Of a stretch of 41,684 nt of DNA, positions 23,795 through 32,173 are shown piece by piece; the first letter of the stretch is position 1, and each line of letters begins with the position of its first letter. Below the pieces are notes generated by a model. That model had not been told where the DNA came from, did no database searches, and saw only the letters and a list, made by a program, of their open reading frames with translations. This DNA comes from Singulisphaera sp. GP187 (GTDB lineage: Bacteria; Planctomycetota; Planctomycetia; Gemmatales; Gemmataceae): positions 1 to 41,684 of the forward strand of contig CAMDQN010000054.1 in assembly GCA_945905925.1 (NCBI GenBank), written 5' to 3'. The position numbers were made by a program, and so were the translations under genes.

Positions 23795-25192
23795 TCAGTC
23801 GAACAAGCTCAACAGCGGTTCGCCAGTGCTGAGCGGCTTCGACAGACCTTCCTTCGTCACGCGCGATTCGTAGGGCACGTCGAGCGCGTGGAAGATGGTC
23901 GCGCTGAGGTCTTGCGGGCGCACCGGCTTGTCCTTCACGTAGGCGCCGATCTTGTCAGATTCGCCATACACCTGACCACCGTTAATCCCACCGCCCGCGA
24001 GCATCGCGGTGTAGCACGCAGGCCAGTGCTGACGGCCCGGCGTCGCGCCGGTCAGTTGGTTGATCTTCGGCGTGCGCCCGAACTCGCCCATCACGACCAC
24101 CATCGTGCTTTCGAGCAGCCCGCGGTCTTCGAGGTCTTCAAACAGCGCCGACACCGCGGTGTCGAGCACCGGTTGACACCAGCCCATACCATAGGAGCCG
24201 GTGCCGAATGCGTTGCCCATGCCCATCTCGCCGCCATGCATGTCCCAACTCGAACTCGGCGGGCCATTGTTCTGCGTCTGACTCGGGGCGGGTCCGGTCC
24301 AGCCATTTACCGTCACGAACCCGACACCGGATTCGACCAACCGGCGCGCGAGCAGCAGGTTCTGGCCGAGCGGGTTGCGCCCGTAGCGGTCGCGGGTGCG
24401 CACGTCTTCGCGATCCATGTTGAACGCTTCACGCGGCCCGGTCGAGGTCGCGATCTCGAACCCGCGACCCTGCACGTCGCGCCAGCCCTGTTGTGCGGAC
24501 TCGCTCGCGCTCTTGCCGCGGTCGAGGCTGCCGAGAAGGTCGCGGCGCCCGTTCAGGCGCTCGGTGGTATCCACTGGCGTCAGCGCGTCGGGCGCCTTGA
24601 AGCCCGGCAGCGCGGGATTGTTCGCGGCACTCCCGACGAACAGCGGCGCGTGGTGCGCACCGAGGTTGCCGCCGGTGCCGATGTTCGGCGCGCAGAACAC
24701 CGGGTCGCCGACGCACTTGATGAGCCACACATACGACGAGAGAGCTTTCTGGCTCGGGCGCACCTTCGACAGGATCGAGCCGAGGTACGGCGAGTCCTGC
24801 GGCGCGTTGTGTTGACCCGAAAGCAGGTTGTGCATCGCGTCGAAGTGGTTGCTGATGTTCCCCGGGTGGGTCATCGAGCGAACAAGCGCGAAGTGCTTCG
24901 TGAGTTTCGAGAGCTTCGGCTGGAGCTCGCTGATCCGCATTCCGGGCACCACGGTCTGGAGCGGCTTGTACGGCCCGCGAATCTCGTTCGGCGCGTCCGG
25001 CTTCAAGTCCCACAGGTCGAGGTGGCTTGGCCCACCGCAGAGCAGCACGAAGATACACGACTTCTCGGCCGCGCCGGGCGTCCGTTTGGCCGGGTCCATG
25101 CGCGCCGCGACCGTTCCCGGAACGCCCATCGTCAGCGCGGTGACGCCGCCGAGTTGGAGCAACCGCCGGCGCGAAATCGGTGTGGTGTTCAT
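23795..25192 (-). CDS. DUF1501 family Tat-exported protein
   Basis: The product of about 465 residues has a Tat-type leader, ISRRRLLQLGGVTALTMGVPG near residues 6-26. The DUF1501 body follows, with LLCGGPSHLDLWDLKPDAP, VRSMTH, GEFGRTPKIN and the distal GRQHWPACYTAMLAGGG. It is predicted to be periplasmic. The start is the ATG at 25192, which keeps the twin-arginine motif near the N-terminus; the frame extends 57 bases upstream into a palindromic repeat. It follows a second DUF1501 gene by 78 bases and may be the last gene of the nitrate-locus transcript, although a functional link is not established. Confidence 0.9.
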   Translation of the reverse strand: MNTTPISRRRLLQLGGVTALTMGVPGTVAARMDPAKRTPGAAEKSCIFVLLCGGPSHLDLWDLKPDAPNEIRGPYKPLQTVVPGMRISELQPKLSKLTKHFALVRSMTHPGNISNHFDAMHNLLSGQHNAPQDSPYLGSILSKVRPSQKALSSYVWLIKCVGDPVFCAPNIGTGGNLGAHHAPLFVGSAANNPALPGFKAPDALTPVDTTERLNGRRDLLGSLDRGKSASESAQQGWRDVQGRGFEIATSTGPREAFNMDREDVRTRDRYGRNPLGQNLLLARRLVESGVGFVTVNGWTGPAPSQTQNNGPPSSSWDMHGGEMGMGNAFGTGSYGMGWCQPVLDTAVSALFEDLEDRGLLESTMVVVMGEFGRTPKINQLTGATPGRQHWPACYTAMLAGGGINGGQVYGESDKIGAYVKDKPVRPQDLSATIFHALDVPYESRVTKEGLSKPLSTGEPLLSLFD

Positions 25193-25222
25193 GGGTGAAT
25201 CCCAGCAGGTTTGGTTCTTGTC

Positions 25223-25271
25223 GGGTGGGCACTGCCCACCACGCTGCACGAATGGTGGGCAGTGCCCACCC
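25223..25271. repeat. GGTGGGCACTGCCCACC palindromic repeat
   Basis: The arms 25223-25241 and 25253-25271 are reverse complements with one mismatch pair, and each arm is itself a near palindrome (GGTGGGCACTGCCCACC). The right edge abuts the TAG stop of the upstream DUF1501 gene at 25271-25273. It lies between the two DUF1501 genes and could act as a transcript-stabilising or terminating hairpin. Confidence 0.85.
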
Positions 25272-26593
25272 TACGAAAGTTCCGCGATCGGTTCCGGGTC
25301 GTCGAGCAGGTACACCGGGCGCCCGGTGAGGTCGGGCAGCGTCGCGCGCGGGTCAATGCCGAGGTGCCCGTACAGCGTCGCAAGCATGTTCGCCGGCGTG
25401 TACGGTGTGGAGCGGGCGCGTTCGTGGTCGCCGCGCAATCCGGTGTCGCCGATCTTCTGGCCCATCTTGAACCCGCCGCCCGCGACGATCGCGGTTCCCG
25501 ACGGTGCCCAGTGGTCGCGGCCACCGTCCTTGTTGATCTTCGGCGTGCGCCCGAACTCGCCCCAGATCACCACCGTAATGTCCTTGTCCAGCCCGCGCTC
25601 GTAGAAGTCGGAGAGGAACGCGTAAATCACTTTGTCGTACACCGGAAGGCGCTGCCGGTAGTCCTCGAACTGACCGAACTTCCGACCGTCGTTCTTGCCG
25701 TGCGTGTCCCAGTCGCCGACCGGCACCACGGTGCCCGCGACTGACACGGTTACCACCGACACGCCAGCCTGCGCGAGCCGCAATGCTTGAAGGAGCCGCT
25801 TACCGGGGCCGTACCGTTCCTGGAGCGATTTGGGTTCTTTGCTCACGTCGAACGCGTCTCGCACTTTCGTGGACGCGATGACTTCGAGTGCCCTTTGCGT
25901 AAACACGTCGGTGCCGGCCATTTCGCCGCGTGCGTCGATGTCCTTGCGAACGGTGTCGAACGTGCTGAGGAGTTGCTTGCGCTCGGTAAGTTGTTCCGGC
26001 GTGACGCCCTTCACAAGCGTGAGGCTATTCAGCGCTTCGCCGCCCGGCTTGAACGGCCGGTGTGCGGTGCCGAGATAACTGGGGTCGGCGGGGTCGGAGC
26101 CGTTCTCGCCGCCGAGCGCGACGTAGTGCGGCATCCCGTCGGACCCGGTGCCGCCACGAAGTCGGCTCACGACCGAGCCGAACACCGGGCGCTTCGACGG
26201 GCCGTTCAGATGGCCACGCATCAGCAGTTCGGCGCTGTGCGTGTCCACGGATTGAATGCCGTTCACGACCGCGAACTTGTCCGCGATCTTCGCGTGCAGC
26301 GGGAGCAGTTCGCACATCTCCACGCCGCTTACGTTCGACTTGATCGGTTTGAACTCGCCGCGCACCTCCGCGGGTGCGTCGGGCTTCATGTCGAACATGT
26401 CGATGTGCGATGGTCCGCCCGGCAGGTAGACCATGATGACCGCTTTCGCGGTCGTCGAGGCGGGATTTGCGGCGCGTGCGCGCAGCACATCCGCAAACGT
26501 CAGCCCACCCAATCCGAGTGCGCCGACCGCAAGGAAGTCGCGCCGCGAAAGACCGTCGCAGAGATGGTGGGTCGCACCGCGAAGGGTGAGCAC
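25271..26593 (-). CDS. DUF1501 family Tat-exported protein
   Basis: The 440-residue product has a Tat-type signal LSRRDFLAVGALGLGGLTFADVLRA split near residues 14-38. The DUF1501 body follows, with YLPGGPSHIDMFDMKPDAPAEVRG, SVDTHSAELLMRGH, WGEFGRTPKIN and GGRDHWAPSGTAIVAGGGF. A GTG at 26593 was chosen as start because GGAG lies about nine bases upstream; a TTG at 26668 would add an unlikely Pro-rich lead. It lies 139 bases downstream of the nitrate transporter gene. Enzymatic activity is unproven for the family. Confidence 0.9.
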   Translation of the reverse strand: MLTLRGATHHLCDGLSRRDFLAVGALGLGGLTFADVLRARAANPASTTAKAVIMVYLPGGPSHIDMFDMKPDAPAEVRGEFKPIKSNVSGVEMCELLPLHAKIADKFAVVNGIQSVDTHSAELLMRGHLNGPSKRPVFGSVVSRLRGGTGSDGMPHYVALGGENGSDPADPSYLGTAHRPFKPGGEALNSLTLVKGVTPEQLTERKQLLSTFDTVRKDIDARGEMAGTDVFTQRALEVIASTKVRDAFDVSKEPKSLQERYGPGKRLLQALRLAQAGVSVVTVSVAGTVVPVGDWDTHGKNDGRKFGQFEDYRQRLPVYDKVIYAFLSDFYERGLDKDITVVIWGEFGRTPKINKDGGRDHWAPSGTAIVAGGGFKMGQKIGDTGLRGDHERARSTPYTPANMLATLYGHLGIDPRATLPDLTGRPVYLLDDPEPIAELS

Positions 26594-26731
26594 GGGCAGG
26601 TCTCCGAAGGGAGCGCTGAGGCGGGAAAACCGGCAGGGCGAATTGACAGGGGCAATTCGCTCAACCAAGTGTCCCCCGACCGCAAACTCGCGTCAAGCGC
26701 ATTCCGTGTTTGGCCGCGCCGAACGCACCCT

Positions 26732-28108
26732 TCAATTCCGCACCGGTTCATCGACCATCACGAGGACTGGCACGGGCACGGGCTTCCGCACGCGGACCGC
26801 ACCGGCCGCGAACCAGACCGCGCTAACCAACGTGAGCACCAGCAGCGCCGAGAACGTGCTTCCCGGAATTGCGGTCCACGCGAGCGGCAGCAGCACGCCG
26901 CCGAGCGCGCCGAGCAAGCCCACCAGCCCACCGACCGCGCCGACCTCTCTCGGGAAGTGGTCCGGGATCATCTTGTACACGCTCGCCTTGCCGACGCCCA
27001 TTCCCACACCCAACACGAACAACGCGCCGGTAAACCACCACACGCCGAGGTTCCACGGCAGCGACAGCACCGCGCCCGAAGCGAGCATCCCCCAGAACAC
27101 CGCGACCATCACGCCGCGCGCCCCGAACCGGTCCGACAACCACCCGCCGACCGGCCGCAACAGGCTCGCGGGGAACACGAAGCACACCGCCGCGAGGAAT
27201 CCCACCCACTTCGAGAGGTAGTTCAGGTCGTCCTTCACCGCCGGGTTCGCGGTCATGTACGCGGTGTATGCTTCGCCCTTCAGCGCCTTGATCGCGTCGA
27301 AGTCCGCGACGAGCGTTTCGTTCAGGCTCAGGCTCGCCGCGAGTGCCTTCCCATAGTTCGCGAAGTAGAACTGCGGCAGCACGCCGGAGAGCGCGACATA
27401 CGACCCGAACACAACCGTGTACTGGAGGCTGTATTCCCAGACGCGCGAGTGCTTCATTGGCGCGACGAGTTCGGACATCGCCCGCCCGCGAGCCGGCGTG
27501 CGGTCTTCCCGCGGTGAGAGAAACCACACCGCTGCCGCCAGCACTACGAGCAGCGCGGCGTACACGACCGGGATGAGCCGCCAGCCGCCGGGAATCGCTC
27601 CGTCCAAGAACCCCGCGGCCGGCACGATGGCGATCAGCAACGGGCCGAGCAACTTCGTCACCGACGCGCCGACGTTACCCGCACCGAAGACGCCCAGCGC
27701 GATGCCCTGCCGTTCCTTCGGGAACCACGCCGCGTTCCACGCGATTCCCACCGAGAACGAGTTCCCCGCTACACCGTACAGAATCGCGCAGATGAGCAAT
27801 TCGTTGAAGCTCGTCACGCGACTCACGAAGAACGTTGGCAGCACGGTAAACAGGATGAGCACGGTCAGCACGCGGCGTCCGCCGTAGCGGTCGGTCCAGA
27901 TGCCGAAGTGAAATCGCATGAGCGAGCCGGACAGGATCGCGGCAATCGTGAGGTTGTAGAACTGCCCGTCGGTGAGGCCGAGTTCCGGCTTGATCTTGAT
28001 GCTCAACATGCCGAGCATCAGCCACACGGCGAACAGCAGCGTGAACGCAACGGTGGATAGCGTGAGCACGCGCGCGCGTTGCCCGGCCGCCAGTCGGTCT
28101 GGGGTCAT
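26732..28108 (-). CDS. narK: nitrate/nitrite transporter, MFS NarK/NasA type
   Basis: The 458-residue protein is a 12-helix major facilitator of the nitrate/nitrite porter group. The family signature is seen in AWFPKERQGIALGVFGAGNVGAS (split near residues 128-150), which combines the charged loop with a Gly-rich nitrate-signature helix. A second Gly-rich helix near 385-410 has VGAVGGLVGLLGALGG. The loop between helices 6 and 7 is longer than usual, with a hydrophilic insert (ADFDAIKALKGEAYTAYM). It imports nitrate across the inner membrane for the reductases encoded upstream. The ATG at 28108 has AGG a few bases upstream. Direction of transport (import or exchange) is inferred from context. 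Confidence 0.9.
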   Translation of the reverse strand: MTPDRLAAGQRARVLTLSTVAFTLLFAVWLMLGMLSIKIKPELGLTDGQFYNLTIAAILSGSLMRFHFGIWTDRYGGRRVLTVLILFTVLPTFFVSRVTSFNELLICAILYGVAGNSFSVGIAWNAAWFPKERQGIALGVFGAGNVGASVTKLLGPLLIAIVPAAGFLDGAIPGGWRLIPVVYAALLVVLAAAVWFLSPREDRTPARGRAMSELVAPMKHSRVWEYSLQYTVVFGSYVALSGVLPQFYFANYGKALAASLSLNETLVADFDAIKALKGEAYTAYMTANPAVKDDLNYLSKWVGFLAAVCFVFPASLLRPVGGWLSDRFGARGVMVAVFWGMLASGAVLSLPWNLGVWWFTGALFVLGVGMGVGKASVYKMIPDHFPREVGAVGGLVGLLGALGGVLLPLAWTAIPGSTFSALLVLTLVSAVWFAAGAVRVRKPVPVPVLVMVDEPVRN

Positions 28109-28137
28109 GATGAAACCTGTGGTGGGATCGAAATCTT

Positions 28138-28197
28138 GTTAGCCGCAAGCCGAAGGTGAGCGTCCACGTAGGCGCTCGCCTCCGGCTTGCGGCTAAC
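28138..28197. repeat. GTTAGCCGCAAGCCG palindromic repeat
   Basis: The arms 28138-28162 and 28173-28197 are near-perfect reverse complements (GTTAGCCGCAAGCCGAAGG and so on) around a 10-base loop. The TAG stop of the FAD/BFD gene (28195-28193) lies inside the right arm. It separates that gene from narK and may set relative transcript levels. Confidence 0.85.
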
Positions 28198-29611
28198 GGG
28201 CGCTCGCCATACTTGTGTGAGTCGCCAGCATCGCACTGAGTTGCCCGCGACACGACCCGCAACCGGTTCCAGCGCGTGTCACATCACAGAGCGTGGGGAG
28301 AGTATCACAGCCGCCGCGGATAGCCTCGACGACGGCGGATTCGGTTACGTGGTTGCAGTTGCACACTTCACGCTCGGCCGGTGTCGTCGCCGTGTTCCCG
28401 GTTGCGAGCACGTCGAGGCGGTTCGGTGGAAGGAGTTCGTCGCGATCGAACATCTGCACCAGCGCCGGCGCTGCTTCGGCGCACCCAACAAGCATTGCGC
28501 CAGCGAGTTTGCCGTCGCGAACGACGAGCTTGCGGTAGACCCCGCGGCGTTCCTCGAACACCTGCACGACCTCGTCGGTGGGGAACTCCGCGTCGGTGAC
28601 GCCGAAGCTAGCGACCTCGACCCCGGCGACCTTCAACCGCGCGTACACCTTTGAGCCAAGGTAGCGGGCACGCGGGTTCGCGCCGGTGAGTACATCGGCC
28701 AGCACCGCGCACTGTTCCCATATCGGTTGAACAAGGCCGTACACCTTGCTGTCGTGTTCGGCACACTCGCCGACCGCGTACACGCCGGGCACCGGCGTCG
28801 CGAGCAGATCGTTCACCAGGATCGCGCGCTTGACCGGCACGCCAGAGGCAATCGCCGTTTCGAGACGAGGAACGATCCCGCACGCGAACACGACCAGATC
28901 AGCCGGAACGACATCGCCGTTCCGCATCTTCACCGCTTCGACGTGGCCGTTGCCGATGATCTCTTCGGCCGTCGTGCCGGTGCGGACGAAGATGCCCATT
29001 TTCTCGATCGCGCGCCGGAGTAATTCGCCGCCCGACTTATCGAGTTGTGCGTTCATCAGCACCGGGTCGAGGTGCAGAACAGTAACGTGAAGGCCAAGGT
29101 CGCAGAGCGCCTTCGCAGCTTCGAGGCCGAGCAACCCGCCACCGACAACAACCGCGCTGCTCCCGGGTCGGGCGCGGTCGCGAATCGCCACGCAGTCGTC
29201 GATGGTGCGAAACACATGAACGCCGTCGCGCGGCGAGCCATCGTCGGACTTCAGCCCACGGACCGGCGGCACCAGCGGCGAGCTTCCCGTCGCGAAGACA
29301 CACACGTCGTATGGGTGAAGGCCACCTTCGCTGGTGGTGAGGCGACGGGCAACCGGATCGACCTTCGCGACGCGCACGCCAGAGTGGAATGTCACGCCGC
29401 GTGCCGCGTACCACGACGTTGGCTTCAGCGAGATCTCGTCCGGGTTGCTTCCGCTGAGGACGCGGCCGAGGAGGATGCGGTTGTACGAGCCACGCGACTC
29501 CTCACCGAAGACGGTGATCTCGAACGAATCGGTCGCGTTGCGGCGCACGAGTTCGTCGAGCAGCCGCGAAGCCGCCATTCCGTTGCCAATGATTGCGAGG
29601 CGCTTCTTCAT
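28193..29611 (-). CDS. nasB: FAD-dependent electron-transfer protein with BFD [2Fe-2S] domain (NasB-like)
   Basis: The 472-residue protein matches the N-terminal half of NirB. It has an FAD Rossmann motif IIGNGMAASRLL near residue 8, a second dinucleotide motif VVVGGGLLGLEAAKALCDLG near 150, and the FAD-closing VYAVGECAEH. A C-terminal BFD-like [2Fe-2S] domain follows, with C417, C419, C451 and C454 (CNC ... GCGSC). It lacks siroheme and sulfite-reductase-type domains, so it should pass electrons rather than reduce nitrite. In Klebsiella-type systems NasB delivers NADH electrons to nitrate reductase. It follows the nitrate reductase gene by 60 bases. The ATG at 29611 was chosen to match the family start. 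Confidence 0.85.
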   Translation of the reverse strand: MKKRLAIIGNGMAASRLLDELVRRNATDSFEITVFGEESRGSYNRILLGRVLSGSNPDEISLKPTSWYAARGVTFHSGVRVAKVDPVARRLTTSEGGLHPYDVCVFATGSSPLVPPVRGLKSDDGSPRDGVHVFRTIDDCVAIRDRARPGSSAVVVGGGLLGLEAAKALCDLGLHVTVLHLDPVLMNAQLDKSGGELLRRAIEKMGIFVRTGTTAEEIIGNGHVEAVKMRNGDVVPADLVVFACGIVPRLETAIASGVPVKRAILVNDLLATPVPGVYAVGECAEHDSKVYGLVQPIWEQCAVLADVLTGANPRARYLGSKVYARLKVAGVEVASFGVTDAEFPTDEVVQVFEERRGVYRKLVVRDGKLAGAMLVGCAEAAPALVQMFDRDELLPPNRLDVLATGNTATTPAEREVCNCNHVTESAVVEAIRGGCDTLPTLCDVTRAGTGCGSCRGQLSAMLATHTSMASAR

Positions 29612-29625
29612 ACTTGGCCCCCAAC

Positions 29626-29673
29626 GAGCCGCTTGCGGTTTCACGAGCACACTCGCGAAACCGCAAGCGGCTC
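29626..29673. repeat. GAGCCGCTTGCGG palindromic repeat
   Basis: The arms 29626-29642 (GAGCCGCTTGCGGTTTC) and 29657-29673 are perfect 17-base reverse complements with a 14-base loop. The TGA stop of the nitrate reductase gene (29674-29672) overlaps the right arm. The element lies between that gene and the electron-transfer gene. Confidence 0.88.
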
Positions 29674-31789
29674 AACCAACTTTGGCAATCCGCACGGCCG
29701 CGAGCTTGAACTCCGGCATCCGGCTCGTTGGATCCAGCGCACCACTCGTGAGCAGGTTCGCGGCGGCGCGCCCGCCCCAGTGGAACGGCGCGAACAGCGT
29801 ATCCGGGCGAATATCAGCGGTCACTTCGGCCACAAACTCGACCTTCGCTCGCCGACTCTCTACCGTGACATGGCTCCCGGTGACAACGCGGTGTCGCCGG
29901 GCAAGTCTGGGGTGAATCTCCAAACGCGGTACCGGCTGCGCGCTCGATAGTTTCCCGACGATTCGCGTTTGCGCGCCGGAGTTGTAATGTTCCTTGTAGC
30001 GCCCCGTCGTGAAGAACAGCGGAAACGCAGCGTTCGGTTCCTCGCCTGCCTCTCGATGTTCCACCGCGAAGAACTTCGCACGCCCGTCGGCGTGATGGAA
30101 CCGATCCGCGAACATCCGTGGCGTGCCGGGATCGTCTTCGGATTTGCACGGCCAGAACACGCCATCTTGCTGTTCGATCTTCGCGTAGGTGATGCCGCTG
30201 TAGTCCGCCGGTGCGCCCGCAGTGGCGAGACGCAGTTCGTTGAAGACGCTCTCCGTGGTGCGGAACACAAACTTCTCGCCACAGCCGAGGCGCGACGCGA
30301 GTTGGTGCAGTACGTCGAGGTCACTACGCGGACCGGTCGGCGGGCGCGACACGACTCGCCGCCGAATCACGCGACCCTCCAAGTTCGTCATCGTGCCGTC
30401 TTCCTCGGCCCACTGGAGTACCGGAAGGAAGACGTGGGCGTGGGCACTCGTGTCGTTGTGGAACGCGTCGGACACAACGAGCAGTTCCAGCGCCTTCAAC
30501 TTCGGAAGAAGGTGCGACAGGTGCGGGGCCGCGACCGCGACGTTCGCCCCTACCACGAACAAGCTCTTCACGCTCTCGCCGAGCGAATCGAGCAGTTCGT
30601 AGGCGCTCTTTCCCTTACGCGGGAGCGATGCGGGTTCGACGCCCCACACCTTCGCGATGGCTTCGCGGTGTGCATCTACCTCGATGAGTCGATATCCCGG
30701 AAGCTGATCGGCCTTCTGGCCATGTTCGCGCCCGCCCTGGCCATTCGCCTGCCCCGTGAGCGTGCCGAAACCGCTCTGCGGTTTCCCCACTTTCCCGAGC
30801 GCGAGCATCAGGTTGATCCACGCGTGAACGCTGTCCACGCCCTTGCTGTGCTGCTCCGTGCCGCGCCCGGTGAGAACCATTGCACTGCGAGCGGTCGCGA
30901 GCCAACGGGCCGCTTGCCGCAGTTGCGATTCGGCGATTCCCGTGAGCCGCTCGACGCGGGCCGGGTGGTACTGAAGCGCTACGGCACGGACCGCATCGAA
31001 TCCATTCGTGCGATCCGCGACGTAGCGTTCGTCGGTCAGCCGCTCTTCGATCACGACGTAGAGCAGGCCGTTAGCGAGCGCGAGATCGGTGCCCGGCGTG
31101 AGTTGCAGAAAGAGGTTCGCGAGGCGCCCGGTCGGTGTGCGACGCGGGTCCGCGACGATGAGGCGGCCACCGTTCGCCTGCTGCCGGTCGAACCACTGCA
31201 TCATCGGCGGGAGCGTGTCGGCCGTGTTTGCGCCGACGAGCATCACGACTTCCGCGTGTTCCACGTCCGCGACCGGAAACGGCAACCCGCGATCCAGTCC
31301 GAACGCGCGGTTCTGCGCGGCCGCGGCGCTCGACATGCAGAACCGGCCGTTGTAGTCGATGTTCGCGGTGCCGAGCGCGAGCCGTGCGAACTTCCCAAGC
31401 AGATAAGCCTTCTCGTTCGTCAGCGCGCCGGAACCGAACACACCGTTGGCGTCGGCCCCGTGCTTCTCGCGGATCGCAAGCATCTTCACGGCGACGAAAT
31501 CGAGCGCCTCCTCCCATTCGGCGCTTCGCCATTCGCCGCGTGCGTCGCGGAGTTGCGGCGTGTTGACCCGCTGCGGATGGTCGAGCAGCGCGGCCGAGGT
31601 CCAGCCCTTGATGCACAACTGGCCGTTGTTCACCGCCCAGTGCGGGTCGCCGCTCACCCGCGGCAGGTCGCCGCCGAGGTCTTCGCCCATCAGCATGCCG
31701 CACTGGAACGCGCAATACGGGCAGTGCGTGCGAACGCCGAGCGCCTGGGGGGCGAGCATCGTCAGCGGGATTGGCGGAATGGCACTCAC
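29672..31789 (-). CDS. nasA: assimilatory nitrate reductase catalytic subunit (molybdopterin)
   Basis: The 705-residue enzyme reduces nitrate to nitrite in the cytoplasm. It has an N-terminal [4Fe-4S] site (C23, C26, C30, C59 within HCPYCAFQC and LCIKGW). The Mo-bis-MGD domains follow (VFGSGALTNEKAYLLGKFARLALGT region, GANTADTLPPMM, LTGRGTEQHSKG). A C-terminal dinucleotide-binding domain has FFTTGRYKEHYNSGAQT and FAPFHWGG. The length fits assimilatory NasA/NasC enzymes. It lacks the extra BFD domain found in some longer forms, and a separate BFD protein is encoded next. The GTG start at 31789 overlaps the stop of the Rieske gene (GTGA), which indicates translational coupling. Confidence 0.93.
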   Translation of the reverse strand: MSAIPPIPLTMLAPQALGVRTHCPYCAFQCGMLMGEDLGGDLPRVSGDPHWAVNNGQLCIKGWTSAALLDHPQRVNTPQLRDARGEWRSAEWEEALDFVAVKMLAIREKHGADANGVFGSGALTNEKAYLLGKFARLALGTANIDYNGRFCMSSAAAAQNRAFGLDRGLPFPVADVEHAEVVMLVGANTADTLPPMMQWFDRQQANGGRLIVADPRRTPTGRLANLFLQLTPGTDLALANGLLYVVIEERLTDERYVADRTNGFDAVRAVALQYHPARVERLTGIAESQLRQAARWLATARSAMVLTGRGTEQHSKGVDSVHAWINLMLALGKVGKPQSGFGTLTGQANGQGGREHGQKADQLPGYRLIEVDAHREAIAKVWGVEPASLPRKGKSAYELLDSLGESVKSLFVVGANVAVAAPHLSHLLPKLKALELLVVSDAFHNDTSAHAHVFLPVLQWAEEDGTMTNLEGRVIRRRVVSRPPTGPRSDLDVLHQLASRLGCGEKFVFRTTESVFNELRLATAGAPADYSGITYAKIEQQDGVFWPCKSEDDPGTPRMFADRFHHADGRAKFFAVEHREAGEEPNAAFPLFFTTGRYKEHYNSGAQTRIVGKLSSAQPVPRLEIHPRLARRHRVVTGSHVTVESRRAKVEFVAEVTADIRPDTLFAPFHWGGRAAANLLTSGALDPTSRMPEFKLAAVRIAKVG

Positions 31790-32118
31790 GCGACCGGCAC
31801 CGTGACGAATACTTCGCCGTTCAGCACTTCGGCCGGGTACGCTTCGATGCCGCAAACGCTCTCTTGATCGCACGCCCCGGTCTTGCCGTCGAACCGGAAG
31901 GCGTGCAGCGGACACACGACCTGCTCACCGATGAGCATTCCGTCCGCAAGCGGGCCAGATTTGTGCGGGCACTTCCCATCGACGGCGAACACTTGACCTT
32001 CGCGCCCGCGGAACACCGCGAGCGAGCGCCCGCCAACTTCAAAGGCGCGGCCGAGACCGTGCGGCAGTTCGTCGAGCGTGCAGAGGGGGATGGTTGTGGT
32101 CGGCGCGGTCTGGTTCAT
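31786..32118 (-). CDS. nirD: nitrite reductase small subunit, Rieske type
   Basis: The 110-residue protein has the Rieske [2Fe-2S] motif C50-x-H52 and C69-x2-H72, seen as KCPHKSGPLADG and VVCPLHAF. NirD is the small partner of NADH-dependent siroheme nitrite reductase NirB and is usually about this length. The ATG at 32118 was selected because upstream in-frame codons belong to a palindromic repeat region between nirB and nirD. The stop overlaps the nitrate reductase start (GTGA). Position after nirB and before nasA is typical for assimilatory nitrate operons. Confidence 0.9.
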   Translation of the reverse strand: MNQTAPTTTIPLCTLDELPHGLGRAFEVGGRSLAVFRGREGQVFAVDGKCPHKSGPLADGMLIGEQVVCPLHAFRFDGKTGACDQESVCGIEAYPAEVLNGEVFVTVPVA

Positions 32119-32131
32119 GTCGAGTGCCTCG

Positions 32132-32161
32132 CAAGCCGCAGGGTTGCAATCCTGCGGCTTG
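32132..32161. repeat. 30-base near palindrome between nirB and nirD
   Basis: CAAGCCGCAGGGTTG is followed directly by CAATCCTGCGGCTTG; the halves are reverse complements with one mismatch pair. The arm resembles the CCGCAAGCC motifs of the 28138 and 29626 elements. It lies 13 bases after the nirB stop and could form a transcript hairpin. Confidence 0.8.
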
Positions 32162-32173
32162 ATGCGTTGCGAA

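Noticed and set aside
23756-25198. 480-residue plus-strand frame over a DUF1501 gene
   Set aside because: It mirrors the DUF1501 gene on the other strand and has no signal or motif of its own.
25787-27517. 576-residue plus-strand frame over DUF1501 and narK
   Set aside because: It is antisense to two well-supported genes, with a His/Arg-rich composition typical of shadow frames.
29969-31867. 632-residue open frame antisense to the nitrate reductase gene
   Set aside because: The composition is Arg/Val/Glu-rich with no recognisable domain. The opposite strand carries a clear molybdopterin enzyme with all its cysteines. Long antisense frames are expected at this GC content.
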